Shown: piece after piece, positions 7,798 to 14,150 of the stretch | Numbering within the stretch: the first letter of the stretch is position 1 | Layout: every line of letters begins with the position of its first letter | NCBI GenBank assembly: GCA_030044105.1 | Contig: JASHWL010000213.1 | Location: forward strand, 1-15,433 | From: Thermoplasmata archaeon | Lineage (GTDB): Archaea; Thermoplasmatota; Thermoplasmata; Lutacidiplasmatales; UBA184 | Length of the DNA stretch: 15,433 nt | Direction: 5' to 3' | Program-made: the position numbers and the translations under genes | Notes under the pieces: generated by a model | Told to the model about the DNA's origin: nothing | Seen by the model: the letters and a program-made list of their open reading frames with translations, nothing else | Database searches by the model: none

Positions 7798-8723
7798 GCG
7801 GCCTCCTTGACCAGGTCCAGGAAGAACGACTCGAGCTCCGGCTCCTCGGGCTCGAGCCGGAGGACCCGATAGCCGGAGCTCACGAGCGCGGCATTGACCG
7901 TGCCCGGATCGAGATCGGGCCCCGCGAGTCGGATCTGATTGCCCCGCGTGCTCACCCGGCCGATCCTCGCGAGTAGCTCGAGCGCCGACGGGTCGACGCG
8001 GTCGAGCGTGATCCGGATCGCCGGAGTTCCCACGGCCGCGATCTCCTCGCGGGACCGGACCGAGGCGACGTTCCCTCGGTGCAGGAACACGATCCGGTCG
8101 GCGAGCTGCTGTACCTCGCCCAGCTGGTGCGAGGAGAGCAGGATCCCCGAGCCCCCGTCGCGCTGGGCGGAGATCCACTGTCGGACCGCGCGGATCCCCT
8201 CCGCATCGAGCCCGTTGAACACCTCGTCGAGCAGGTAGTACCGTGGATTCTGCAACTGGGCGCAGGCGATCGCGAAGCGCATCCGCTGACCGAGCGAGAG
8301 GGTGCGAAACCTTCGCCTCGCGAGGTCGTCCAGTCCCCACGTCTTCAGGAGCTCCGACGGGCGGCTCGCCGGAACTCCGGAACACAGGGCCGCGTAGTAA
8401 TCGAGCAGCGGCCCGATCCGGGAATTCGCGTCGTGGACCGGAGCCTCGGGCACCCAGCCCAGCAGTTCGGAGGCCCTCGCCTTCTCCGCGACGATGTCGT
8501 GACCGTCCACGCGCACGTGCCCGCCGCTCGGCAGGATGATCCCGGCGGCGACGCGCAGCGTCGTGCTCTTGCCCGCGCCGTTCAGCCCGACCAGGCCCAC
8601 GACCTCGCCCGGGGCGAGCGAGAACGAGACCCCCCGGATCGCGGGCACGCCCCGTGGGGTGTACCGCTTGGACAGCTCCGTGATCTCGAGCACGTCCCAA
8701 TCCCGGGGAGAACAGCGCTCCAC
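7794..8723 (-). CDS. ABC transporter ATP-binding protein (ABC-2 exporter type)
   Basis: 309 residues from GTG 8723. Walker A is GLNGAGKST (46-54, Lys52), the signature is LSLGQ (142-146, in place of LSGGQ), Walker B is YYLLDE (162-167) with D-loop GLD, and the H-loop is His199 in LLSSH. The Q-loop position has Glu (VPEAP), as in many ABC-2 exporters. Residues about 215-309 form the C-terminal domain common in drug, sodium and lipid export ATPases. All residues for ATP hydrolysis are present, and it should energise the permease encoded immediately downstream. The start is ambiguous: GTG 8693 (giving VLEITELSKRY) matches the usual family N-terminus, and a weak TATA-like GTTATGGG at 8727-8734 would fit that shorter version. 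The longer frame is given here. It is divergent from thrS. Confidence 0.9.
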   Translation of the reverse strand: MERCSPRDWDVLEITELSKRYTPRGVPAIRGVSFSLAPGEVVGLVGLNGAGKSTTLRVAAGIILPSGGHVRVDGHDIVAEKARASELLGWVPEAPVHDANSRIGPLLDYYAALCSGVPASRPSELLKTWGLDDLARRRFRTLSLGQRMRFAIACAQLQNPRYYLLDEVFNGLDAEGIRAVRQWISAQRDGGSGILLSSHQLGEVQQLADRIVFLHRGNVASVRSREEIAAVGTPAIRITLDRVDPSALELLARIGRVSTRGNQIRLAGPDLDPGTVNAALVSSGYRVLRLEPEEPELESFFLDLVKEAA

Positions 8724-8847
8724 CGCCCATAACCCCCGCGCCGGCGGGAGCCGACCGGGTTCTTGGGCAGCCGACGCTCGCCCCCGCAGGGTCCATCTGG
8801 ACCGTCGCCGCTGGGACCACCCTCTCCCGAGAGCCCGGTTCCTCGGC

Positions 8848-8860
8848 CGAAGCGCTTTAG
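8848..8860 (+). promoter_or_regulatory. Putative thrS promoter (BRE/TATA-like)
   Basis: CGAAGCGCTTTAG, with core GCTTTAG, lies about 37 bp upstream of the thrS ATG at 8894. It resembles the AAGCCTTTAT element of hppA. Transcription would begin near 8883, leaving a leader of about 10 bases. No strong Shine-Dalgarno sequence precedes the ATG, consistent with a very short leader. The match to a TATA box is imperfect. Confidence 0.4.
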
Positions 8861-8893
8861 GGGACGGGCGGGTCCGCGGCTTCGGTCCGTTGC

Positions 8894-10813
8894 ATGGCCG
8901 CCGAAGCCCACGTGAACGTCACGCTCCCCGGGGGACGGATCGTCCGCGTCCCGGCCGGGATTTCGGCCGGGGAGCTGCTCGCACGGGAGCTGCCCGAGCG
9001 CGCGAGCTCCTTCCTCGCCGCGCTCCTCGACGGCCGGCCGGTCGACCTCGCGACGCCGCTGACCACCGATGCCGAACTCGCCCCCCTGACCTTCGCGGAC
9101 CGCGCCGGCCGGGACATCCTCGAGCACTCGGCGGCGCATCTCGTCGCGAAGGCGCTCGTCGCGACGATCCCCGAAGCGCGCCCGACGCACGGCCCGCCCA
9201 CGGAGGAGGGGTTCTTCTACGACTTCGAGGTGCGGCCGCTGGTCCCCGCCGACCTCGACGCCATGCGCGCGGCGATGGATCGGTCGATCGAGGCGCGGGA
9301 GCCGTTCGTCCGCCGCGAGATCTCCCGGGCCGAGGCGAACGAGCTCTTTGCGAGCAACCCGCACAAGCTCCGGTACATCGCGGAGACGCCGGAGGGGGAG
9401 ACTATCTCCGTCTACTATACCGGCGCGTTCGTCGACCTCTGCCGGGGCCCGCACGTGCCCGACACGGGCTGGCTGGCCGGCCTCCACATCCTCGGCTTCT
9501 CCGGACTCGAGCGCGAGGCCGGGACGGACGCACCGGCGCTGCAGCGGGTCCGCGGGGTCGCCTTCCCGACCCGGGCCGAGCTTCAGGCGTATCTCAAGCT
9601 GCGCGCCGAGGCCGAGGCGCGGGACCACCGCGCCATCGGGACGAAGCAGGAGCTGTTCCTGTTCCTGGACGAGACCCCGGGGTTCCCGTTCTGGCTGCCG
9701 AAGGGCATGGTGCTCGTGCGCGAACTCGAGACGTACGTCCGCGAGCACCTCCGCCGGGCCGGCTACGCCGAGGTCCGCACCCCGCTGCTGTTCCCCCAGA
9801 GCGTCTACGAGACGAGCGGCCACTGGGAGATGTACCGCGAGGACATGTTCGTCTCGGAGCTCGAGGGCCGCACCTTCGGCTGGAAGCCGATGAACTGCCC
9901 CGGCTCGATGCTGATCTTCCGGTCGCGGGCCCGCAGCTACCGCGAGCTGCCCCTCCGGCTGGCCGAGTTCGCGCCGCTGCACCGCTACGAGGCCAGCGGG
10001 ACGCTCCACGGCCTCACGCGGGTGCGCGAGCTGGTCCAGGACGACGCCCACCTGTTCCTGATGGAAGAACAGATCGACGCGGAGCTCGCGGTCCTGCTCG
10101 ACTGGATCCGCGAGGCGTTCACCACCTTCCGGCTCGAGTGGTCCTACGAGCTCTCGACCCGGCCGGCGCGGTTCCTCGGCGAGGTGGCGACCTGGGAGAA
10201 GGCCGAGGCCACGCTGGAGCGCGCGCTCCGCGCCTCCGGGGTGCCCTACCGGGTCGCGGCGGGCGAGGGCGGATTCTACGCTCCGAAGATCGACATCCAC
10301 GTGCGCGATTCGCTGGGCCGGCCCTGGCAGACCGGGACGATCCAGCTCGACTACCAGATGCCCCAGCGGTTCGGCCTGCAGTACCAGGGAGCGGACGGCC
10401 AGCTGCACACGCCGGTCGTGGTCCACCGCACGATCCTCGGCACCTGGGAGCGCTTCCTCGGCGTCTTCATCGAGCACTGCGCGGGGCGCTTTCCGCCGTG
10501 GCTCGCCCCCGTGCAGGTCCGCGTGCTCCCCGTGACCGACCGGCACGCGGAGGCGGCCCGCGGCCTGCGGGACGAGCTCGCCTCCCTCGGCCTTCGCGCG
10601 GAGGTCGCCTCGCCCGAGGAGTCGCTCCCGAAGCGGGTCCGGGGCGCCGAGCTGGATCGGATCCCGTACACGCTCGTCCTCGGCGACCGGGAGGCGGAGC
10701 AGGGATCGGTCGCCGTTCGCGTGCGGGGATCGAAGGAGAACCGGACGATGTCGCGCGCCGAGTTCTCCGCCTACGCCCTCGACCGGGTGCGCCGCCGCGA
10801 GTACGACCCCTAG
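8894..10813 (+). CDS. thrS: Threonyl-tRNA synthetase, bacterial-type
   Basis: 639 residues, the usual full length of bacterial-type ThrRS. Residues about 6-70 form a TGS domain. The N2 editing domain has the His78-x3-His82 pair and Cys183/His187 (DLCRGPH) that clear Ser-tRNA(Thr). The class II core has motif 2 (HRYEASG, Arg364) and motif 3 near 510-530 (HRTILGTWERF). The zinc ligands that select threonine are all present: Cys335 (MNCPG), His386 (DDAHLF) and His511. A C-terminal anticodon-binding domain follows from about 540. It attaches Thr to tRNA(Thr) in the cytoplasm. Most archaea instead carry a ThrRS with an unrelated D-aminoacyl-deacylase-like editing domain, so this version probably reflects transfer from bacteria. 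ATG 8894 is supported by the complete TGS domain and upstream promoter-like sequence. Confidence 0.97.
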   Translation: MAAEAHVNVTLPGGRIVRVPAGISAGELLARELPERASSFLAALLDGRPVDLATPLTTDAELAPLTFADRAGRDILEHSAAHLVAKALVATIPEARPTHGPPTEEGFFYDFEVRPLVPADLDAMRAAMDRSIEAREPFVRREISRAEANELFASNPHKLRYIAETPEGETISVYYTGAFVDLCRGPHVPDTGWLAGLHILGFSGLEREAGTDAPALQRVRGVAFPTRAELQAYLKLRAEAEARDHRAIGTKQELFLFLDETPGFPFWLPKGMVLVRELETYVREHLRRAGYAEVRTPLLFPQSVYETSGHWEMYREDMFVSELEGRTFGWKPMNCPGSMLIFRSRARSYRELPLRLAEFAPLHRYEASGTLHGLTRVRELVQDDAHLFLMEEQIDAELAVLLDWIREAFTTFRLEWSYELSTRPARFLGEVATWEKAEATLERALRASGVPYRVAAGEGGFYAPKIDIHVRDSLGRPWQTGTIQLDYQMPQRFGLQYQGADGQLHTPVVVHRTILGTWERFLGVFIEHCAGRFPPWLAPVQVRVLPVTDRHAEAARGLRDELASLGLRAEVASPEESLPKRVRGAELDRIPYTLVLGDREAEQGSVAVRVRGSKENRTMSRAEFSAYALDRVRRREYDP

Positions 10814-11007
10814 TGCGCCTGGGACCGGCGGCTGCGCCGCGCCTCGATGCGCGCGTTGAGGTAGGCCGAGTCCACGTCCGCGCTGTTCGACTGGTGCTCC
10901 GCGCGGAGATGCTCGCGCAGGCGCGCGAGCTCGACCGTGCGGCCGCAGACGTTGCAGCTCACGCGCGCCCGTCGCTCGCTGGCGTCGGAGCCCGACCCCG
11001 GGATCAT
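10810..11007 (-). CDS. Small C2H2-type zinc-finger protein
   Basis: 65 residues. It contains CNVCG at 18-22 and H-x4-H at 33-38 (C-x2-C-x11-H-x4-H), enough for one zinc finger, followed by a spacer and a strongly basic tail (RIEARRSRRSQAH). The basic tail and lone finger suggest nucleic-acid binding, but a protein-protein role is possible. ATG 11007 lies about 30 bp downstream of a TATA box (11033-11042), supporting this start and a leaderless mRNA. It is divergent from hppA and converges on thrS, with both stop codons inside the same CTAG (10810-10813). The frame stays open far upstream into hppA antisense, but that extension is low-complexity Arg/Asp/Glu and is a shadow. Confidence 0.8.
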   Translation of the reverse strand: MIPGSGSDASERRARVSCNVCGRTVELARLREHLRAEHQSNSADVDSAYLNARIEARRSRRSQAH

Positions 11008-11032
11008 ACGGCTACGATGCTGCGTCCGCTCG

Positions 11033-11042
11033 GAATATAATA
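11033..11042 (-). promoter_or_regulatory. TATA box of the zinc-finger gene
   Basis: On the minus strand this reads TATTATATTC, a clear AT island in GC-rich DNA. Its centre is about 31 bp from ATG 11007, so transcription should begin at or just before the start codon (leaderless). Confidence 0.65.
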
Positions 11043-11070
11043 CCGGTGCCGGACCGGTGGACGCCGTCCG

Positions 11071-11085
11071 CAAGCCTTTATTAAG
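11071..11085 (+). promoter_or_regulatory. Promoter of hppA (BRE plus TATA)
   Basis: CAAGCCTTTATTAAG contains a TTTATTAA TATA core preceded by CAAGCC as BRE. Transcription would start near 11105, giving a leader of about 20 bases that contains the G-rich ribosome-binding-like GGGGGAG at 11112-11118, 6 bp before ATG 11125. It lies about 35 bp from the opposite-facing TATA box of the zinc-finger gene. Confidence 0.7.
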
Positions 11086-11124
11086 CGCACCGTTCGGGCC
11101 CCCTCGATTTCGGGGGAGTTTTCG

Positions 11125-13242
11125 ATGGGACTTTCGACGACGCAGATCGAGCTGCTGATCGTACTGGCCTCGATCCTCGCGCTGGCGTACGCGGGGGTCC
11201 AGACCGCGCTCGTGCTGCGCGAGGACGACGGCGACGATCGGATGCGCGAGATCGCGGCGGCGATCCGCGAGGGAGCGAACGCCTTCCTCCGTCGCGAGTA
11301 CACGATCGTCTTCGTCGTCGCGGCGATCCTGGCCGTGGTCATCGCCGTCGCGTTCTGGACCCAGGGCATCGGCGCGCAGCTCGCGGCCGGCTTCGTGTTC
11401 GGGGTCGTCGGCAGCGCGACGGCCGGGGCGGTCGGCCTCGTCGTCAGCGTGCGCGCCAACGTCCGAACGGCGGCCCACGCGCGCGGCGGCAGCCTGCCGG
11501 CCACGATGGCGTTCGCCTTCCGCGGGGGCAGCGTCACCGGCATGTCGGTCGCGGGCCTCGCGCTGCTCGAGCTGGTCGGATTCTACTGGGCGTTCGGCGG
11601 GAACGTCCTCGACATGGTCGGGCTCCTGTTCGGCGCCTCCCTGATGAGCCTCTTCGCGCGCGTGGGCGGCGGCATCTACACCAAGGGCGCGGACGTCGGG
11701 ACGGACCTCGTCGGCAAGGTCGAGGCCGGGATCCCCGAGGACGACCCGCGCAACCCGGGCGTGATCGCGGACAACGTCGGCGACAACGTCGGCGACTGCG
11801 CCGGCATGGCCGCCGACCTCTTCGAGACGTACGTCGTGACGGCGATGGCCGCGATGCTCCTCGCCTACCTGGTCGGCGCGCCGGGCGTCTACCCCGCGCT
11901 GCTGACGATGTTCCCGAACGCGATCCTCTTCCCGCTGATGGTCTGCGCGTGGGCGATCCTCGCGACGGTCGTCGGCACGCTCTTCGTGCGCATGCGACCG
12001 GGCGGGACGATCATGGGCGCCCTCTACCAGGGGCTGTCGGCCACGACCGCGGTCGGCCTGATCGGGCTGTACCTGCTCGACCACTACTTCATGAACGGCA
12101 ACCTCGGCGTCTTCGTCGCGACCGCGGTCGGTCTGGTCGTGATGATCTTGATCGTGCTCATCACGGACTACTACACCAGCGCGAGCTACTCGCCGGTGCA
12201 CCACATCGCCGAGCGCTCGCAGGCCGGGGCCGGCCCCACCGTCATCACGGGGCTCTCGGTCGGGCTGGAATCGGCGTGGATGCCCGGGCTCGTGGTCGTG
12301 GGCGGTTCGCTCATCGCCTACCTCGCGGCCGGATGGAACGGCTACGGGGTCGGACCGAACTCCTACCTCGGCCTCTACGGGATCGCGCTCGCGGCCGCGA
12401 GCATGCTCTCCGTCACCGGGATGATCATCTCGATCGACGCGTTCGGTCCGATCACGGACAACGCCGGCGGCATCGCCGAGATGGCGAACCTGCCCGAGCA
12501 GGCGCGCGCCATCACGGACCCGCTCGACGCGGTCGGGAACACCACGAAGGCGATCACCAAGGGCTACGCCATCGGGTCGGCCGTGCTGGCGGCCCTGGCC
12601 CTCTTCGCGGCCTACACCTTCGCGGCCGCGTCGCACTGGGGGCACTCGTGGGGCGCGTTCACCGCGCTGCTGACCCTCAGCACGCCGCTGGTCGTGGCGG
12701 GCCTCGTCATCGGCGCGATCCTTCCGTTCTTCTTCACGTCGTTCCTGATGAACGCGGTCGGGATCGCCGCCGAGCGGATGGTCTTCGAGATCCGCCGGCA
12801 GTTCCGCGAGATCGCGGGCCTGCTCGAGGGCAAGGCGAAGCCCGAGTACGGCAAGTGCGTCGACATCGTCACGGTCACCGCGATCCGGCAGCTCGCGGTG
12901 CCCGCGCTCATCGCGGTCGCGACCCCGCTCGCGGTCGGGTTCCTCCTCGGACCGGTCGCGCTCGCGGGCCTCCTGCTCGGGACGATCGTCTCGGGCTTCC
13001 CGCTGGCGCTGATGATGACCACCGGCGGGGCCGCGTGGGACAACGGGAAGAAGTACATCGAGAGCGGGCACTACGGCGGCAAGCACTCCGACGCGCACAA
13101 GGCCGCGGTCGTGGGCGACACCGTCGGCGACGCGACCAAGGACACCGCCGGCCCGGCGATCAACCCGCTGATCAAGGTCGTCAACACGGTCTCGATCCTG
13201 TTCATCGCGCTGATCGTGGCGCACTCGGTCATCGGGATCTAG
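11125..13242 (+). CDS. hppA: Membrane-bound proton-pumping pyrophosphatase, K+-independent class
   Basis: 705 residues with about 16 hydrophobic segments, the normal size for the family. It hydrolyses PPi in the cytoplasm and pumps H+ outward. The signature block GGIYTKGADVGTDLVGKVE is present (Asp190, Asp194, Lys198, Glu200 area), followed by DDPRNPGVIADNVGDNVGD, here in two parts, PEDDPRNPGV and ADNVGDNVGDCAG. The C-terminal active-site block is DAHKAAVVGDTVGDATKDT. In GNTTKAITKGYAIGSA, Lys475 occupies the position that is Ala in K+-dependent enzymes. Lys there is the established mark of K+-independent H+-PPases, so Na+ pumping is unlikely. The start is supported by the TATA box and ribosome-binding-like sequence. 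PPi from reactions such as tRNA aminoacylation would feed it. Confidence 0.97.
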   Translation: MGLSTTQIELLIVLASILALAYAGVQTALVLREDDGDDRMREIAAAIREGANAFLRREYTIVFVVAAILAVVIAVAFWTQGIGAQLAAGFVFGVVGSATAGAVGLVVSVRANVRTAAHARGGSLPATMAFAFRGGSVTGMSVAGLALLELVGFYWAFGGNVLDMVGLLFGASLMSLFARVGGGIYTKGADVGTDLVGKVEAGIPEDDPRNPGVIADNVGDNVGDCAGMAADLFETYVVTAMAAMLLAYLVGAPGVYPALLTMFPNAILFPLMVCAWAILATVVGTLFVRMRPGGTIMGALYQGLSATTAVGLIGLYLLDHYFMNGNLGVFVATAVGLVVMILIVLITDYYTSASYSPVHHIAERSQAGAGPTVITGLSVGLESAWMPGLVVVGGSLIAYLAAGWNGYGVGPNSYLGLYGIALAAASMLSVTGMIISIDAFGPITDNAGGIAEMANLPEQARAITDPLDAVGNTTKAITKGYAIGSAVLAALALFAAYTFAAASHWGHSWGAFTALLTLSTPLVVAGLVIGAILPFFFTSFLMNAVGIAAERMVFEIRRQFREIAGLLEGKAKPEYGKCVDIVTVTAIRQLAVPALIAVATPLAVGFLLGPVALAGLLLGTIVSGFPLALMMTTGGAAWDNGKKYIESGHYGGKHSDAHKAAVVGDTVGDATKDTAGPAINPLIKVVNTVSILFIALIVAHSVIGI

Positions 13243-13247
13243 GGCGA

Positions 13248-13264
13248 CGGCGGACCGTCCGCCG
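13248..13264. repeat. Inverted repeat between convergent hppA and 119-residue gene
   Basis: CGGCGGAC-C-GTCCGCCG, a perfect 8-bp dyad with a single central base, lies 6 bp after the hppA stop in a 42-bp convergent gap. It has no following T-run, so it does not look like a classical terminator. It may still stabilise the 3' ends of both transcripts. Confidence 0.4.
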
Positions 13265-13284
13265 CGGGCGCGACCGCGGTACGC

Positions 13285-13644
13285 TCAGGCGTAGTGGCTG
13301 AGGCTCGTGCGTTCCTTCTTCGCCGCCTCGCGCTGCTCGCCGCGCTCCTCGCGTCGGCGTTCCTTCTCGCACTCGTCCTCGGTGACCCACTTGAACTCGA
13401 GGTCCTCGGGGTGGTCGTGGGCGATGAACGCGCCCGCCTCGAAGGCGCTCGCGAGCAGCTCCTCGAGATTGTCCGCTTCGGTCCCCTCGAGCCGGCCGGC
13501 GAGACGCCAGTACCAGTCGGGCGCCTTCCCCGCGGCCTGCAGATACTCGGTCACCAGGTCGTAGATCGACGAGTGCTCGTCGGCGAGCCGTACGTGCAGG
13601 TGGCGGCCCGGATCCTCCGCCGGGGTCCCCTCGGAACTGGACAT
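13285..13644 (-). CDS. Hypothetical acidic/charged protein, 119 residues
   Basis: I do not recognise the family. The protein has a short polar N-terminus, then HLHVRLADEHSSIYDLVTEYL, here read as HLHVRLADEH and IYDLVTEYLQ, and an aromatic patch (DWYWRL, 43-48). An acidic helical stretch follows (EADNLEELLASAFEAGAF), then a highly charged Glu/Arg/Lys tail (about 89-112) likely to be a coiled coil or extended helix. No membrane segment, signal peptide or metal-binding cluster is seen; it is probably cytoplasmic. ATG 13644 is chosen because a TATA box lies about 28 bp upstream (13668-13676). The frame stays open to 13803, but that would overlap the divergent gene. It converges with hppA, 42 bp apart. 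Confidence 0.75.
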   Translation of the reverse strand: MSSSEGTPAEDPGRHLHVRLADEHSSIYDLVTEYLQAAGKAPDWYWRLAGRLEGTEADNLEELLASAFEAGAFIAHDHPEDLEFKWVTEDECEKERRREERGEQREAAKKERTSLSHYA

Positions 13645-13667
13645 CGGTCGGGAAAGACGCGGGCGCG

Positions 13668-13676
13668 CTATAACTC
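13668..13676 (-). promoter_or_regulatory. TATA box of the 119-residue gene, possibly shared with the divergent gene
   Basis: The minus strand reads GAGTTATAG and the plus strand CTATAACTC, the only AT-rich element in the 85-bp divergent gap. Its distance to ATG 13644 (about 28 bp) gives a leaderless mRNA. Read in the other direction it lies about 58 bp ahead of ATG 13730, giving a leader of about 30 bases, so it could drive both genes. Confidence 0.5.
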
Positions 13677-13729
13677 CTCGCGACGCGTCAACGCTCAAGA
13701 GCCGGCGGCGATTGGGTCCCCTCGGTCCG

Positions 13730-14140
13730 ATGTACGGCAACGCCCCCCCTCCGCCCCCGGCCGGGTCCTCGGGTCCGCCCGGCGCGCCCGGCTCGCGGTA
13801 CAACTACCTCGTGAACCGGCTGAGGAACCGGCAGATCACGATGGAGGAGGCGACCGAGCTGTTCACCGTGATGCAGAGCATGATCACCCGCGCGAACGAG
13901 GCCGCCCGCGCCGCGGCCGCGCGGATCCCGTCCGCGCCGGCGGTGCCGACGGCCCCGGTGCCGGAGGCGCCCCGGCTCGCTCCGCCGTCGACGTCGTCCG
14001 ACGACCTCCTCCTGGTGGGGCTCCTCGCGATGGGCGCCGGCGCCGGGCTGCTCGCCGCGCTCTCGAAGCGGATCGGAGAGGCGCCGGGCGCTCCGGCCTC
14101 CTCCGCTCCCGAGTCGAAGGGGAAGTCGACGCCGTCCTAG
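13730..14140 (+). CDS. Small proline-rich protein with C-terminal membrane segment, upstream of mre11
   Basis: 136 residues. Residues 5-21 are a Pro/Gly-rich head. Residues about 24-64 form a predicted helical core (YLVNRLRNRQITMEEATELF and following) that recalls SHOCT-like short oligomerisation motifs without being a clear match. A Pro/Ala linker spans 66-89. Residues about 92-112 are a single hydrophobic segment followed by SKR and a polar tail, so it is probably a tail-anchored protein with the helical part in the cytoplasm. I do not recognise the family. ATG 13730 is preferred; an in-frame TTG at 13712 would add six residues. The stop is 10 bp before the mre11 ATG, so the two are almost certainly cotranscribed. 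Confidence 0.75.
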   Translation: MYGNAPPPPPAGSSGPPGAPGSRYNYLVNRLRNRQITMEEATELFTVMQSMITRANEAARAAAARIPSAPAVPTAPVPEAPRLAPPSTSSDDLLLVGLLAMGAGAGLLAALSKRIGEAPGAPASSAPESKGKSTPS

Positions 14141-14150
14141 GGGACCGGCC

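Noticed and set aside
8582..10546. 654-codon minus-strand open frame
   Set aside because: Antisense shadow of thrS, whose motifs are unmistakable; the shadow has low-complexity composition produced by high G/C at third positions.
11008..13224. Upstream extension of the zinc-finger frame to about 800 codons
   Set aside because: The extension is antisense to hppA and is low-complexity; a TATA box about 30 bp before ATG 11007 supports the short version.
11949..13301. 450-codon plus-strand open frame overlapping hppA
   Set aside because: Alternate-frame shadow, Arg/Gly/His-rich, no domain.
13645..13803. Longer start (13803) for the 119-residue protein
   Set aside because: It would overlap the divergent proline-rich gene and run across the TATA element; ATG 13644 has leaderless spacing.
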